A DNA stretch of 64,000 nucleotides from Desulfobulbus oligotrophicus (GTDB taxonomy: Bacteria; Desulfobacterota; Desulfobulbia; Desulfobulbales; Desulfobulbaceae), in the NCBI RefSeq assembly GCF_016446285.1, contig NZ_CP054140.1, positions 1,655,501 to 1,719,500 on the forward strand. Reading direction: 5' to 3'. The notes beneath the pieces were generated by a model. That model was not told the origin of the DNA. It ran no database searches and worked only from the letters and a program-made list of their open reading frames with translations. This document shows, in pieces, positions 1-8,040 of the stretch (position 1 is its first letter; each line of letters opens with the position of its first letter). The position numbers were made by a program, and so were the translations under genes.

Positions 1-464
1 CACACTATCTTGAAGGGCACCTGCAAGGTACAGGACGGAAGATCGGCATTGTCGTTGCCCGTTTCAACTCGTTCATCTCTGAAAAATTACTGGAAGGGGC
101 GATTGACAGCCTGGTACGTTCCGGTGTGAATAGTGACGATATCGTGGTCGCCCGGGTTCCCGGCGCGTTTGAGATTCCTCTGGCTGCCCAGAAGATGGCC
201 CGTTCAGGGAAACACGACGCTGTTATCTGCTTGGGAGCGGTCATACGGGGGGCAACGCCGCACTTTGATTATGTTGCCGGTGAAGTGGCAAAGGGCACTG
301 CACAGGTCATGCTTGATACCGGTATTCCGGTATTGTTTGGTGTGTTAACCACGGAAACCATTGAACAGGCCATTGAACGGGCAGGTACCAAGGCCGGTAA
401 CAAGGGGTCGGACGTGGCGGTTGCAGCTCTGGAAATGGTCAACCTGTTCGATGCGATTGGTTGA
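1..464 (+). CDS. ribH: 6,7-dimethyl-8-ribityllumazine synthase, 5' end cut by window edge
   Basis: Lumazine synthase joins 5-amino-6-ribitylamino-uracil and 3,4-dihydroxy-2-butanone 4-phosphate, the penultimate step of riboflavin synthesis, in the cytoplasm. The frame is open from base 3 and reads [20 protein letters not shown], which matches the family N-terminus, so only two or three residues are probably missing. The phosphate and substrate loop [14 protein letters not shown] and the C-terminal [13 protein letters not shown] are present. The visible part is 153 residues, about full family length. nusB follows after 57 bases, the common ribH-nusB pairing. An internal ATG at 126 is not the start, because conserved sequence precedes it. 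Confidence 0.95.
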   Translation, partial: HYLEGHLQGTGRKIGIVVARFNSFISEKLLEGAIDSLVRSGVNSDDIVVARVPGAFEIPLAAQKMARSGKHDAVICLGAVIRGATPHFDYVAGEVAKGTAQVMLDTGIPVLFGVLTTETIEQAIERAGTKAGNKGSDVAVAALEMVNLFDAIG

Positions 465-521
465 TTTGCCTCATCTGTTTTTTTAAATATCAGCCGGTGA
501 CGGGTAGCTGGGGTACGGAAG

Positions 522-944
522 ATGGGCCTGCGTCGTAAGTCCAGGGAGTTAGCTCTGCAGTTTTTGTTCAGCCATGATTTTCAAAAGCGTGTGCTTGCTG
601 CCGAGTCGTTGGCCTCTGATCTGGATTTTTTTTGCCGAAGTTTTGATATTACGCAAAAAGCCGTACCCTATGGCCGTCAGCTGATTGAAGGGATCAGTGC
701 TCACCTTGAGGATATCGATAAGCTGCTGGCCGAGCATTCCCATAATTGGAGGATCGAGCGCATGTCCTCGGTGGATCGGAATATTCTCAGAATTGCGATC
801 TTCGAGATGCGCTACGGTCCGGAAATTCCAGTGCAGATCGTTATCAACGAAGCCCTGGAAGTTGCCAAACGTTACTCCATCCACGAATCAGTTGCCTTTA
901 TTAACGGTATCCTTGATGCAATCCAGGCTGCCGTGCCTCAATAG
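522..944 (+). CDS. nusB: Transcription antitermination protein NusB
   Basis: NusB binds S10 and the boxA RNA element and forms part of the antitermination complex on rRNA operons. The 140-residue protein is all-helical family length. It begins with RRKSRELALQFLF and ends with the conserved stretch PVQIVINEALEVAKRYS followed by FINGILDAI. The start ATG follows an ACGGAAG ribosome site. It lies directly behind ribH, a pairing seen in many bacteria, and is probably co-transcribed with it. No terminator with a T-run is visible after the stop. Confidence 0.96.
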   Translation: MGLRRKSRELALQFLFSHDFQKRVLAAESLASDLDFFCRSFDITQKAVPYGRQLIEGISAHLEDIDKLLAEHSHNWRIERMSSVDRNILRIAIFEMRYGPEIPVQIVINEALEVAKRYSIHESVAFINGILDAIQAAVPQ

Positions 945-1533
945 CCGCCGGCGTATCGCCGCTTTGGTAGCAGCACTGTCAACACTCATGGTACGTTTGT
1001 CTGTCTGCGTTTCTTTCCCGATTCATCCGGGACAGGCGTATGAACACGAAGGATGCGTCCGACTGAAGACGGGCCTGCTGCAGTGGGGTTCGCTCTTTGC
1101 GGCCCATATCAGAGGGTCAGTCGATATCGCTCCTTCAGCAGCCGATGTGATGGAAGGTGTGCAGACAGTGCTGCCCCACGTTTTTCCAGCCTGCTCTTCT
1201 GTCCCGGTTACTGCATAGATGTCTGTAAGCCTGCCGATGCTTTAATTTAGACCCGGACTGCCTGGTCCTTCAGTTTTTTGTCCTGTTTTTTTTGCCTGCT
1301 CCAGGCATCTCTCCTGGCAGTGTGTATGGAATTTCCTGATCTGCTGGATGGATCTTTCCGGTGCCTGTGCACGCTGCGTTTTGCTCTTTTGTGGCAAATG
1401 AGGTAAAAACACGCGACCCTCTGCCTCTGGAGACATCAGCTGATCCCGCCTGTGGCTGATGTGATAGCAAAAAAGAGGTGTGTCTGTACAAAACGGAAAA
1501 TAAAAAACAGCGAACATCATTCGGGAAAGGGAG
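945..1533 (+). other. 589-base stretch without a convincing gene
   Basis: No reading frame here resembles a known family. The best candidate on the + strand runs from ATG 988 (or TTG 964) to 1218. It would encode 76-84 residues with a hydrophobic N-terminus that looks a little like a signal peptide (VAALSTLMVRLSVCVSFP), but it has no clear ribosome site. A 100-codon frame on the - strand (1242-1544) is low-complexity and overlaps the ftsK start. The 3' part holds T-runs near 1272-1294 and an 8-bp inverted repeat at 1433-1462. The ftsK promoter presumably lies here, but I cannot place it. Confidence 0.5.
1433..1462 (+). repeat. 8-bp inverted repeat upstream of ftsK
   Basis: ACATCAGC (1433-1440) and GCTGATGT (1455-1462) are perfect reverse complements with a 14-base loop. 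It ends about 70 bases before the ftsK start. No T-run follows, so it is not an obvious terminator. It could be an operator or a leader hairpin, or chance. Confidence 0.35.
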
Positions 1534-3699
1534 ATGGACGACATTCAGACAGGTGCAGGAAGCAGAAGAAGACAGGATGTAAAAGTTCTTGTGCTGCTGT
1601 TTCTCGCACTTTTTTTATTGATTGCTTTGGGGAGTTATCTGGTGCCGTTGCTGGACGCCGAACCGGTGCGGCAACAACCTTCCGCTAACTTATGTGGTGT
1701 GCTGGGGTTTTATACAGCGCACTATCTGTTTTCATTCTTTGGGATTATTGCCTTTTTCCCGATTTTGTTATTGGGATATGCGCTCATTCGCGTCCTGTTT
1801 ATACGAACGATCCACCATCGGCTGCCATCTATTGTGGCCGGTGTGTCCGGTATTTTGTTGAGCACCTCCGGTCTGTTCGGGGGAGTTGAACAGCTGTTTG
1901 TACCAGCCTCCCTCATTGTTCCCGGCGGTTATGTGGGATCTTTGCTGTGGCATTTCCTGAACAGTGTGATCGGTACGGCCGGGACAGTGCTGTCATTGGC
2001 ACTGCTGTTCTTGTTTTCCCTCATGGTTACCCTGCATTTCTCTCCGTTTGGTTTTATGCGGCGATCTCCAACAGAAATAACGGAACATGACGATCTTCTC
2101 GAGGCTGAACCAGAGGTTCAATCACCGCCGAACAAACCACGGTACAGACTGCCATCGCTGAAGACCCGGAAAGAGACACCGCCCATTGAGGAGGAAGAGG
2201 CGGTGTCTTTGCCTCCCGTACACACCGCACCAAGCTCTCCAGGGAAAACAGACAGGGTCCGGGAGGCTCTACCGGTCACCTCGTCCCTGGTCGATTTTCA
2301 GCGGCCGCCGCTCTCTTTGCTGGACCAGACAACAGCCGGTAAGGTGGAGCTCAGCCGGGAGCACTACTATGAGGTGAGTTCCACGCTGCTTGCAAAGCTG
2401 CAGGATTTTGGAGTGCAGGGAACCATTGCCGGCATTTCTCCGGGACCGGTTGTCACCACCTACGAGTTTTCACCCGCACCCGGTGTCAAGATTAACCGTA
2501 TCGTCACCCTGGCAGACGATCTGGCCATGGTACTCAAGGTTGATCGGGTACGCATTGTCGGCTCCATTCCAGGTAAGGCGGCGATCGGCATCGAAATCCC
2601 CAACCCTGTCCGGGACACTGTCTACATACACGATATTTTAGAATCTAAGGAATATCGGGAGGCGCGATCCGTCCTCAGCCTGGCATTGGGATTTGATGTT
2701 GTAGGACAACCGGTTGTTGCTGATCTGGCCCGCATGCCGCACTTGCTTATTGCCGGTGCAACCGGTGCCGGTAAATCTGTGGCCATCAACGCTTTTATAG
2801 CCTCCATACTCTATAAAGCCACGCCGGCTGAGGTCAGACTGTTGATGATTGACCCCAAGCGTATAGAATTATCCGTCTATGAGGATATCCCGCACCTTCT
2901 TCACCCGGTGGTAGTGGAGGCGAAACTAGCCTCGCGGGCTCTGCTGTGGGCGGTACGGGAGATGGAACGGCGGTATCGTCTGCTTGAAGAGCGCCGGGTG
3001 AAATCGTTTACCCGCTACAACCAGGTATCGGACGATAAATTACCCTATGTTGTCATTATTGTGGATGAACTGGCTGACCTCATGATGGTGGCATCAAAAG
3101 ATGTTGAAACCTCAATCGCCCGTTTGGCTCAAATGGCCAGAGCCGCGGGGATGCATATTATATTGGCAACTCAAAGACCGTCGGTCGATGTCCTGACAGG
3201 CCTGATCAAGGCGAATTTTCCAACCCGCATCTCGTTTAAAGTTTCTTCCAAGGTCGATTCCCGGACAATTCTCGATGGCTCAGGTGCAGAACATCTGCTG
3301 GGTATGGGTGACATGCTGTTTCTACCGCCCGGGGCAGCAAAGCTGCAACGTATTCACGGGGCCTACATATCTGAACAAGAAACAGACAGATTGGTGGGCT
3401 ATCTTAAGGATCAGGGGGTGGCAGACTATGACGAGGCTGTCCTGCAGGACATTGAAGAGGACACCTCGGCAATGGATGAGACCGAAGAGCTTTACGATGA
3501 AAAGTATGATGAGGCAGTCGCCATTGTCACCGAGACCGGACAGGCATCGATTTCCATGGTGCAGCGGCGGTTGCGGGTGGGATATAATCGCGCCGCCCGA
3601 ATCATTGAAGTGATGGAAAAGGAGGGGATAGTCGGCCCGGCGGATGGCTCGCGGCCGCGTGAAGTGCTGGTTCGACCTTCGTATGGTGATATGGAGTAG
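1534..3699 (+). CDS. ftsK: DNA translocase FtsK/SpoIIIE
   Basis: FtsK is a septum-anchored hexameric ATPase that pumps DNA directionally and helps resolve chromosome dimers at cell division. The 721-residue protein has an N-terminal membrane domain with about four hydrophobic segments in residues 20-175. A short charged, proline-rich linker follows (about 185-260), then the motor. Walker A is GATGAGKS at residues 408-415 and Walker B is VVIIVDELADLM near 506-517. The C-terminal gamma winged helix (about 650-715, QASISMVQRRLRVGYNRAARI) reads KOPS-type DNA motifs. The linker is short compared with E. coli FtsK, giving the compact SpoIIIE-like form. The start is ATG after an AAAGGGAG ribosome site. 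It is flanked by long non-coding gaps, so it is probably monocistronic. Confidence 0.96.
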   Translation: MDDIQTGAGSRRRQDVKVLVLLFLALFLLIALGSYLVPLLDAEPVRQQPSANLCGVLGFYTAHYLFSFFGIIAFFPILLLGYALIRVLFIRTIHHRLPSIVAGVSGILLSTSGLFGGVEQLFVPASLIVPGGYVGSLLWHFLNSVIGTAGTVLSLALLFLFSLMVTLHFSPFGFMRRSPTEITEHDDLLEAEPEVQSPPNKPRYRLPSLKTRKETPPIEEEEAVSLPPVHTAPSSPGKTDRVREALPVTSSLVDFQRPPLSLLDQTTAGKVELSREHYYEVSSTLLAKLQDFGVQGTIAGISPGPVVTTYEFSPAPGVKINRIVTLADDLAMVLKVDRVRIVGSIPGKAAIGIEIPNPVRDTVYIHDILESKEYREARSVLSLALGFDVVGQPVVADLARMPHLLIAGATGAGKSVAINAFIASILYKATPAEVRLLMIDPKRIELSVYEDIPHLLHPVVVEAKLASRALLWAVREMERRYRLLEERRVKSFTRYNQVSDDKLPYVVIIVDELADLMMVASKDVETSIARLAQMARAAGMHIILATQRPSVDVLTGLIKANFPTRISFKVSSKVDSRTILDGSGAEHLLGMGDMLFLPPGAAKLQRIHGAYISEQETDRLVGYLKDQGVADYDEAVLQDIEEDTSAMDETEELYDEKYDEAVAIVTETGQASISMVQRRLRVGYNRAARIIEVMEKEGIVGPADGSRPREVLVRPSYGDME

Positions 3700-3850
3700 T
3701 CATTGTCAGTAAAGTTTTGCCGTATGAAAGGGGGAATGGACGATTTGTGCAGGGTAATAAATACTGCTGTCAAATATGATCAAAGCATCCATCCATAATT
3801 CTGATACTTTTGATAAATTTTGCTGTTCAGCCTTGTTTTGACGATTTTTC

Positions 3851-3879
3851 TTGACATCGGGAAGGTAACAAATTAAAAA
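3851..3879 (+). promoter_or_regulatory. Candidate sigma-70 promoter of aprBA
   Basis: A perfect TTGACA -35 box (3851-3856) is followed after 17 bases by TAAAAA (3874-3879), a weak -10 box. It is the best promoter-like pair in the 385-base gap before aprB. Transcription would start near 3886. Confidence 0.55.
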
Positions 3880-3890
3880 TGTGCATGCGT

Positions 3891-3912
3891 AAAATGAGTG
3901 ACCGTTCATTTT
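3891..3912 (+). promoter_or_regulatory. Candidate operator just downstream of the aprBA promoter
   Basis: AAAATGA (3891-3897) and TCATTTT (3906-3912) form a perfect 7-bp dyad. The 8-base spacer also keeps a symmetric G/C pair. The dyad sits at about +5 to +27 relative to the predicted start, a typical repressor position. The half-site does not match the HcpR or Rex sites I recall for sulfate reducers, and it loosely resembles TetR-type sites. The binding protein is unknown. Confidence 0.35.
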
Positions 3913-4084
3913 TATTCTGCATGTCAAACCAACTGAAATGCGTTGAAAATCGGGTTGGTCATTTGTTTGGTCGAGGTAGAAAAACGGATGGCTGCGCAAC
4001 AGTGCTTGCTCTTGTTGATGCAAGAGGCTTTTGGCAGCTCAAATTGGGTGTCATAACGGAAAATCCTAGTGAGGAGGTAGTTTA

Positions 4085-4513
4085 ATGCCAAGTTACGTAG
4101 ATCCTTCGAAATGTGACGGTTGCAAGGGTGGAGATAAAACCGCCTGCATGTATATCTGTCCTAATAACCTGATGGTTCTCAACGTTGAGTCTATGAAGGC
4201 GTACAATCAGGAGCCTGATGCATGTTGGGAGTGCTACTCATGCGTGAAGATCTGCCCGCAGGGTGCAATTTTTGTTCGTGGTTACGATGACTTTGTTCCA
4301 ATGGGCGGACAGGTTCATCCGATGCGTTCTTCTGATTCCATCATGTGGACTGTGAAGTTCCGCAATGGTAATATCAAGCGCTTCAAGTTCCCGATCCGGA
4401 CCACTGCTGAGGGTGCTGCTAATGAGTATCCCGGCGAAAGGGGTGCAAGCCTGGATGATGAGTGCTTGCTGCTGGAGAGCAACTTGCCGACCCCTACCAA
4501 ACTGGCAAAGTAG
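4085..4513 (+). CDS. aprB: Adenylylsulfate reductase beta subunit
   Basis: AprB is the ferredoxin-like electron-transfer subunit of APS reductase, which reduces adenosine-5'-phosphosulfate to sulfite and AMP in the cytoplasm. It carries eight cysteines for two [4Fe-4S] clusters: C10, C13, C21, C25 and C47, C50, C53, C57 (motifs CDGCKGGDKTAC and CWECYSCVKICP). The C-terminal tail that wraps around AprA is present, and 142 residues is normal length. A GAGGAGG ribosome site precedes the ATG. aprA follows after 59 bases in the usual aprB-aprA order. Reverse operation in sulfur oxidisers is known for the family, but the QmoABC context here fits sulfate reduction. Confidence 0.98.
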   Translation: MPSYVDPSKCDGCKGGDKTACMYICPNNLMVLNVESMKAYNQEPDACWECYSCVKICPQGAIFVRGYDDFVPMGGQVHPMRSSDSIMWTVKFRNGNIKRFKFPIRTTAEGAANEYPGERGASLDDECLLLESNLPTPTKLAK

Positions 4514-4572
4514 TCTGCGCCAGACAGAGATAAAACGTGCTATTCTGAAAATACTACTGAGGAGATATTAGT

Positions 4573-6588
4573 ATGGCATTACCAAATAAGCCGAAAGGTG
4601 AGCTTCCTGTCGTTGACAATCCTGAGGTTGCAGAACATACATGTGACGTGTTGATTGTTGGTGGTGGTATGGCTGCATGCGGCACGGCATTTGAGATTAC
4701 TAAGTGGATGCCCGAAGGCATGAAGGTGCTCCTGGTTGACAAGGCTGCTCTCGAGCGTTCCGGAGCTGTTGCTCAGGGACTTTCCGCTATCAACACCTAC
4801 ATCGGCGAGAACCCGATTGAAGACTATGTCAAGATGGTTCGTAACGACCTGATGGGCGTTGTTCGTGAGGACCTGATCTATGACCTCGGTCGCCACGTTG
4901 ACGAGTCTGTCATGCTGTTTGAAGAGTGGGGTCTGCCGATCTGGAAGCGTGCGGAGGACGGTGGTAACATGCCTGGTGACAGGCCGGCAAAGAGCCTGCG
5001 CGAAGGTGGTACCCCTGTTCGTACCGGTCGATGGCAGATCATGATCAACGGCGAGTCCTATAAGCCCGTTGTTGCAGAGCCTGCCAAGAAGGCACTGGGC
5101 GAAGAGAACGTCATGGAGCGTGTCTTTATCGTCAAGATGCTGCTTGACAAGAATAAAGAAAACACCATTGCCGGTGCTGTAGGTTTCTCCACCCGTGAAA
5201 ATAAAGTTCACATCTTCAAGTGTAAGGCCGCCATGGTTGCCTGTGGTGGTGCGGTAAACATCTTCCGTCCGCGTTCAACCGGTGAAGGAAAGGGGCGTGC
5301 CTGGTATCCGATCTGGAACGCCGGCTCCACCTACACGATGTGCGCTCAGGTCGGTGCTACTCTGACCATGATGGAAAACCGTTTCACCCCGTCGCGTTTT
5401 AAAGATGGTTACGGCCCGGTTGGCGCTTGGTTCCTCCTGTTCAAGGCCAAAGTGCAGAACGGTCTGGGTGAGTTCTATGCGAACAGCCCTGAGGTTAAGG
5501 ATGAGCTGTCGAAGTTCATGCCCTATGGTCAATCTGCAGTTACCCCGACCTGTCTGCGTAACCACCTGATGCTCAACGAGCTGAAGGCCGGACGTGGCCC
5601 GATTTACATGGCAACAGACGTGGCAATCAACGCGTTTGTCGATGCTCAACGTGCTGCCGGTAAAGACGAGAAAGAGCTGAAGAGATACTGGAAGGCCCTT
5701 GAGTCTGAGGCCTGGGAGAACTTCCTGGATATGTCCGTTGGTCAGGCCGGTCTGTGGGCAGGTATGAATATCGAGCCTGAGAAGGTCGGCTCTGAGATTA
5801 TGCCGACAGAACCCTACATGCTGGGCAGCCACTCCGGTTGTTGCGGTATCTGGACCTCGGGTCCGATGGAAGACTGGGTGCCTGAGGTTGACGGTCCGCG
5901 GTCCCATCAGTACAAGTGGGGTTATAACCGCATGACCACGGTGAACGGCCTGTTCACAGCAGGAGACGGTGTTGGGGCTTCCGGCCATAAGTTCTCTTCC
6001 GGTTCCCACGCTGAAGGTCGTATCTGTGCTAAGCAGATGGTGAAGTATTGCCGCGACAATGCTGATTTCACCCCGGAGCTGGCGCAGACTGCTCAGGAGT
6101 TGGTTGATGAGATCTATGCACCGGTGCGTTTGTACAACAAGCATGTAGACGCATCAACTGCCGCAGATGTCAACCCGAATTACTGCAAGCCCGCCGGTAT
6201 GATGATGCGGCTTATGAAGGCCACTGATGAGTATGGCGGAGGAGTTGCCACCTATTACATGACCTCTGGCAAGCTGCTGAACATCTGTCTCGACCTTCTT
6301 GCGCTGATGCGTGAAGATGCTGAGAAGATGGCAGCAGGTGACCTGCACGAGCTGATGCGTGCATGGGAAAATTATCATCGCATCTGGTGTGTCGAGACGC
6401 ATATCCGCCATATCGAGTTCCGTAAGGAGTCCCGTTATCCTGGATTCTACTATCGGTCTGATTATCCGACCTGTGATGATGAGAACTGGAAATGCTTTGT
6501 TAACTCCACCTTTGATCCAAAGACCAAAGAGTGGAAGTGCGAAAAGGTTCCATGCATCAACATTATTGAGACCGAGCCTTGGATTTAA
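4573..6588 (+). CDS. aprA: Adenylylsulfate reductase alpha subunit
   Basis: AprA is the FAD subunit that binds APS and makes the flavin-sulfite adduct; it belongs to the fumarate reductase/aspartate oxidase flavoprotein family. The dinucleotide-binding GGGMAACG is at residues 30-37. The sequence RSGAVAQGLSAINTYIGE and the capping-domain segments typical of AprA are present, as is the late FAD contact GLFTAGDGVGASGHKFSSGS. Its 671 residues fit dissimilatory AprA. The start ATG follows TGAGGAGAT. A strong terminator lies 35 bases after the stop, so aprBA can be made without qmoABC. Confidence 0.98.
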   Translation: MALPNKPKGELPVVDNPEVAEHTCDVLIVGGGMAACGTAFEITKWMPEGMKVLLVDKAALERSGAVAQGLSAINTYIGENPIEDYVKMVRNDLMGVVREDLIYDLGRHVDESVMLFEEWGLPIWKRAEDGGNMPGDRPAKSLREGGTPVRTGRWQIMINGESYKPVVAEPAKKALGEENVMERVFIVKMLLDKNKENTIAGAVGFSTRENKVHIFKCKAAMVACGGAVNIFRPRSTGEGKGRAWYPIWNAGSTYTMCAQVGATLTMMENRFTPSRFKDGYGPVGAWFLLFKAKVQNGLGEFYANSPEVKDELSKFMPYGQSAVTPTCLRNHLMLNELKAGRGPIYMATDVAINAFVDAQRAAGKDEKELKRYWKALESEAWENFLDMSVGQAGLWAGMNIEPEKVGSEIMPTEPYMLGSHSGCCGIWTSGPMEDWVPEVDGPRSHQYKWGYNRMTTVNGLFTAGDGVGASGHKFSSGSHAEGRICAKQMVKYCRDNADFTPELAQTAQELVDEIYAPVRLYNKHVDASTAADVNPNYCKPAGMMMRLMKATDEYGGGVATYYMTSGKLLNICLDLLALMREDAEKMAAGDLHELMRAWENYHRIWCVETHIRHIEFRKESRYPGFYYRSDYPTCDDENWKCFVNSTFDPKTKEWKCEKVPCINIIETEPWI

Positions 6589-6623
6589 TTAGATCGCGGT
6601 CTTGATAGTAGATAAGTAAGATG

Positions 6624-6659
6624 ATCTCCAGACTCTCCTGTAGGGTCTGGAGATTTTTT
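6624..6659 (+). terminator. Rho-independent terminator after aprA
   Basis: A 10-bp perfect stem, ATCTCCAGAC (6624-6633) with GTCTGGAGAT (6645-6654), has an 11-base loop and is followed by a run of T. It separates aprBA from qmoABC, either fully or as an attenuator. Confidence 0.88.
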
Positions 6660-6684
6660 GTGTGAGCTTGTTATTTTGTTTGAG

Positions 6685-6725
6685 TTGATACGAAAGATGA
6701 AGTAGTTTCCTGTCTTTCGTATCAA
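6685..6725 (+). promoter_or_regulatory. 13-bp perfect inverted repeat upstream of qmoA
   Basis: TTGATACGAAAGA (6685-6697) is the exact reverse complement of TCTTTCGTATCAA (6713-6725), around a 15-base loop. It starts 26 bases after the aprA terminator and ends 50 bases before the qmoA ATG. No T-run follows, so it is not a second standard terminator. It could be an mRNA-stabilising leader hairpin, a processing site or a two-arm operator. Confidence 0.6.
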
Positions 6726-6775
6726 TTGAGCCAGAAATCACCTTTCATGAATACCAGCAGTAATGGAGGCTTGGC

Positions 6776-8029
6776 ATGAGTAACACTGCAGGCAATGGTG
6801 CGATACTGGTTGTTGGTGGCGGTATGAGTGGTTTAACCGCTGCGCTCGAAGCTGCCGAAGTCGGTAAAGATGTTTTTATCATCGAAAAGACCGCTTCTTT
6901 TGGTGGCCGGGTTGCCCAGCTCCATCAGTATTTCCCAAAACTCTGTCCCCCGATCTGTGGACTCGAGATTAATTACAGACGGATTAAGGACAATCGGAAG
7001 ATCCGGACCTACACGCTGACAACTGTCAAGTCGATCAGCGGCGGCCCGGGTAACTATGAGGTACAGCTGGAAACAGCACCGCGATACATTAATTCCAACT
7101 GCACAGCATGTGGTGATTGCGCCCTTGTCTGTGCTGAAGAAGTTGATGACGATTTTAACTTTGGCATGAAAAAAATCAAGGCGGTCCACTTGCCTCATGA
7201 AATGGCGTTCCCGCGGCGGTTCGTGTTGGATAAGGAGGCCTGTTCGGCTGAATCCCTGGCCGCTATCAAGGGTGCATGTAAGTACAACGCGGTTGATTTG
7301 GACATGCAGCCTCAGACCTTCACCCTGCAGGTAGGGGCTATTATCTGGTCGACAGGATGGAATCCTTACGATGCCAACAAGATAACCAACCTGAATTACG
7401 GTTCCTCCAAGGCCATTATCACCAACATGATGATGGAGCGTCTTGCCGCAGAGAACGGTCCCACTAAAGGAAAGATTCTCCGTCCGGGTGATGGTGCAGA
7501 GCCGGCATCCTTTGCCTTTGTCCAGTGTGCGGGGTCGCGGGATGAAAATCACCTGGAGTACTGTTCTTCTATCTGCTGTCTGGCAACTTTCAAACACATC
7601 TCCTATATACGCGCCCAGTACCCGGAGGCAAAGATCTATGTTTTCTACATAGATTTACGTACACCTGGACGGTATGAGAAGTTTCGGGGCAAATTTATTG
7701 ATGATCCGAACACTGTTTTTATCAAGGGTAAGGTGGCAGATATCACCGCTGAGCGAGATGGTGGTGTCACTGTAACGGCTGAAAATGCGGTCGATGGAGG
7801 GAAAATCCACCAGAAAGTTGACATGTGTGTACTGGCCACAGGTATGCAGCCGGCAATTGGCGAGCAGGGGAAGGCGCTCGGCCTGACCATGGACGGCAAC
7901 GGTTTTATTGTGTCTGAGGCAGCGAAAGGTATGTTCTCTGCCGGTTGTGCGAAGGGTGCGGTCGAGGTGTACACAAGTGGACAGTCCTCCACGGCAGCTG
8001 CTCTTCAAGCCATTCAGATCGGACGGTAG
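6776..8029 (+). CDS. qmoA: Quinone-interacting membrane-bound oxidoreductase, QmoA flavoprotein
   Basis: QmoA is a soluble HdrA-like FAD subunit of the Qmo complex, which passes electrons between menaquinol and AprBA. The FAD-binding GGGMSG is at residues 14-19 of the 417-residue protein. A cluster motif CTACGDCALVC uses C109, C112, C115 and C119, and CPPIC at 57-61 is HdrA-like. The start ATG follows GGAGGCTTGGC. qmoB begins 11 bases after the stop. Position directly after aprBA is the usual arrangement in sulfate reducers and supports the QmoA call over a methanogen-type HdrA. Confidence 0.97.
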   Translation: MSNTAGNGAILVVGGGMSGLTAALEAAEVGKDVFIIEKTASFGGRVAQLHQYFPKLCPPICGLEINYRRIKDNRKIRTYTLTTVKSISGGPGNYEVQLETAPRYINSNCTACGDCALVCAEEVDDDFNFGMKKIKAVHLPHEMAFPRRFVLDKEACSAESLAAIKGACKYNAVDLDMQPQTFTLQVGAIIWSTGWNPYDANKITNLNYGSSKAIITNMMMERLAAENGPTKGKILRPGDGAEPASFAFVQCAGSRDENHLEYCSSICCLATFKHISYIRAQYPEAKIYVFYIDLRTPGRYEKFRGKFIDDPNTVFIKGKVADITAERDGGVTVTAENAVDGGKIHQKVDMCVLATGMQPAIGEQGKALGLTMDGNGFIVSEAAKGMFSAGCAKGAVEVYTSGQSSTAAALQAIQIGR

Positions 8030-8040
8030 GAGGGAAGTCA

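Larger units (their letters stand above)
3700..4084 (+). other. Regulatory region and long leader upstream of aprBA
   Basis: There is no credible gene in these 385 bases; a short frame at 3879-4085 has no ribosome site and runs into aprB. The stretch holds a good sigma-70-like promoter (3851-3879) and a dyad just downstream of its likely start point (3891-3912). A 6-bp inverted repeat follows (ACCAAC 3928-3933, GTTGGT 3954-3959). If transcription begins near 3886, the aprB leader is about 200 nucleotides. The aprB ribosome site is GAGGAGG, close to the ATG. Confidence 0.6.

Noticed and set aside
685-1218. 177-codon frame overlapping the end of nusB
   Set aside because: Its first 85 codons are nusB in another frame. 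Only the part after 988 is free of known coding, and it has no ribosome site or family match.
1242-1544. 100-codon - strand frame before ftsK
   Set aside because: Low-complexity translation, no ribosome site, and it overlaps the ftsK start.
3851-3912. HcpR- or Rex-type operator upstream of aprBA
   Set aside because: Neither a TTGTGA-N6-TCACAA-like site nor a Rex palindrome is visible in the leader; only the unassigned dyad was kept.
3879-4085. Short frame in the aprB leader
   Set aside because: No ribosome site, overlap with the predicted operator and the aprB start, and no family resemblance.
5275-6144. 289-codon open frame antisense to aprA
   Set aside because: It lies wholly inside aprA, has no recognisable domain, and reflects codon bias of the real gene.
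6833-7597. 254-codon open frame antisense to qmoA
   Set aside because: It lies inside qmoA, whose FAD and cluster motifs are intact; there is no independent support.
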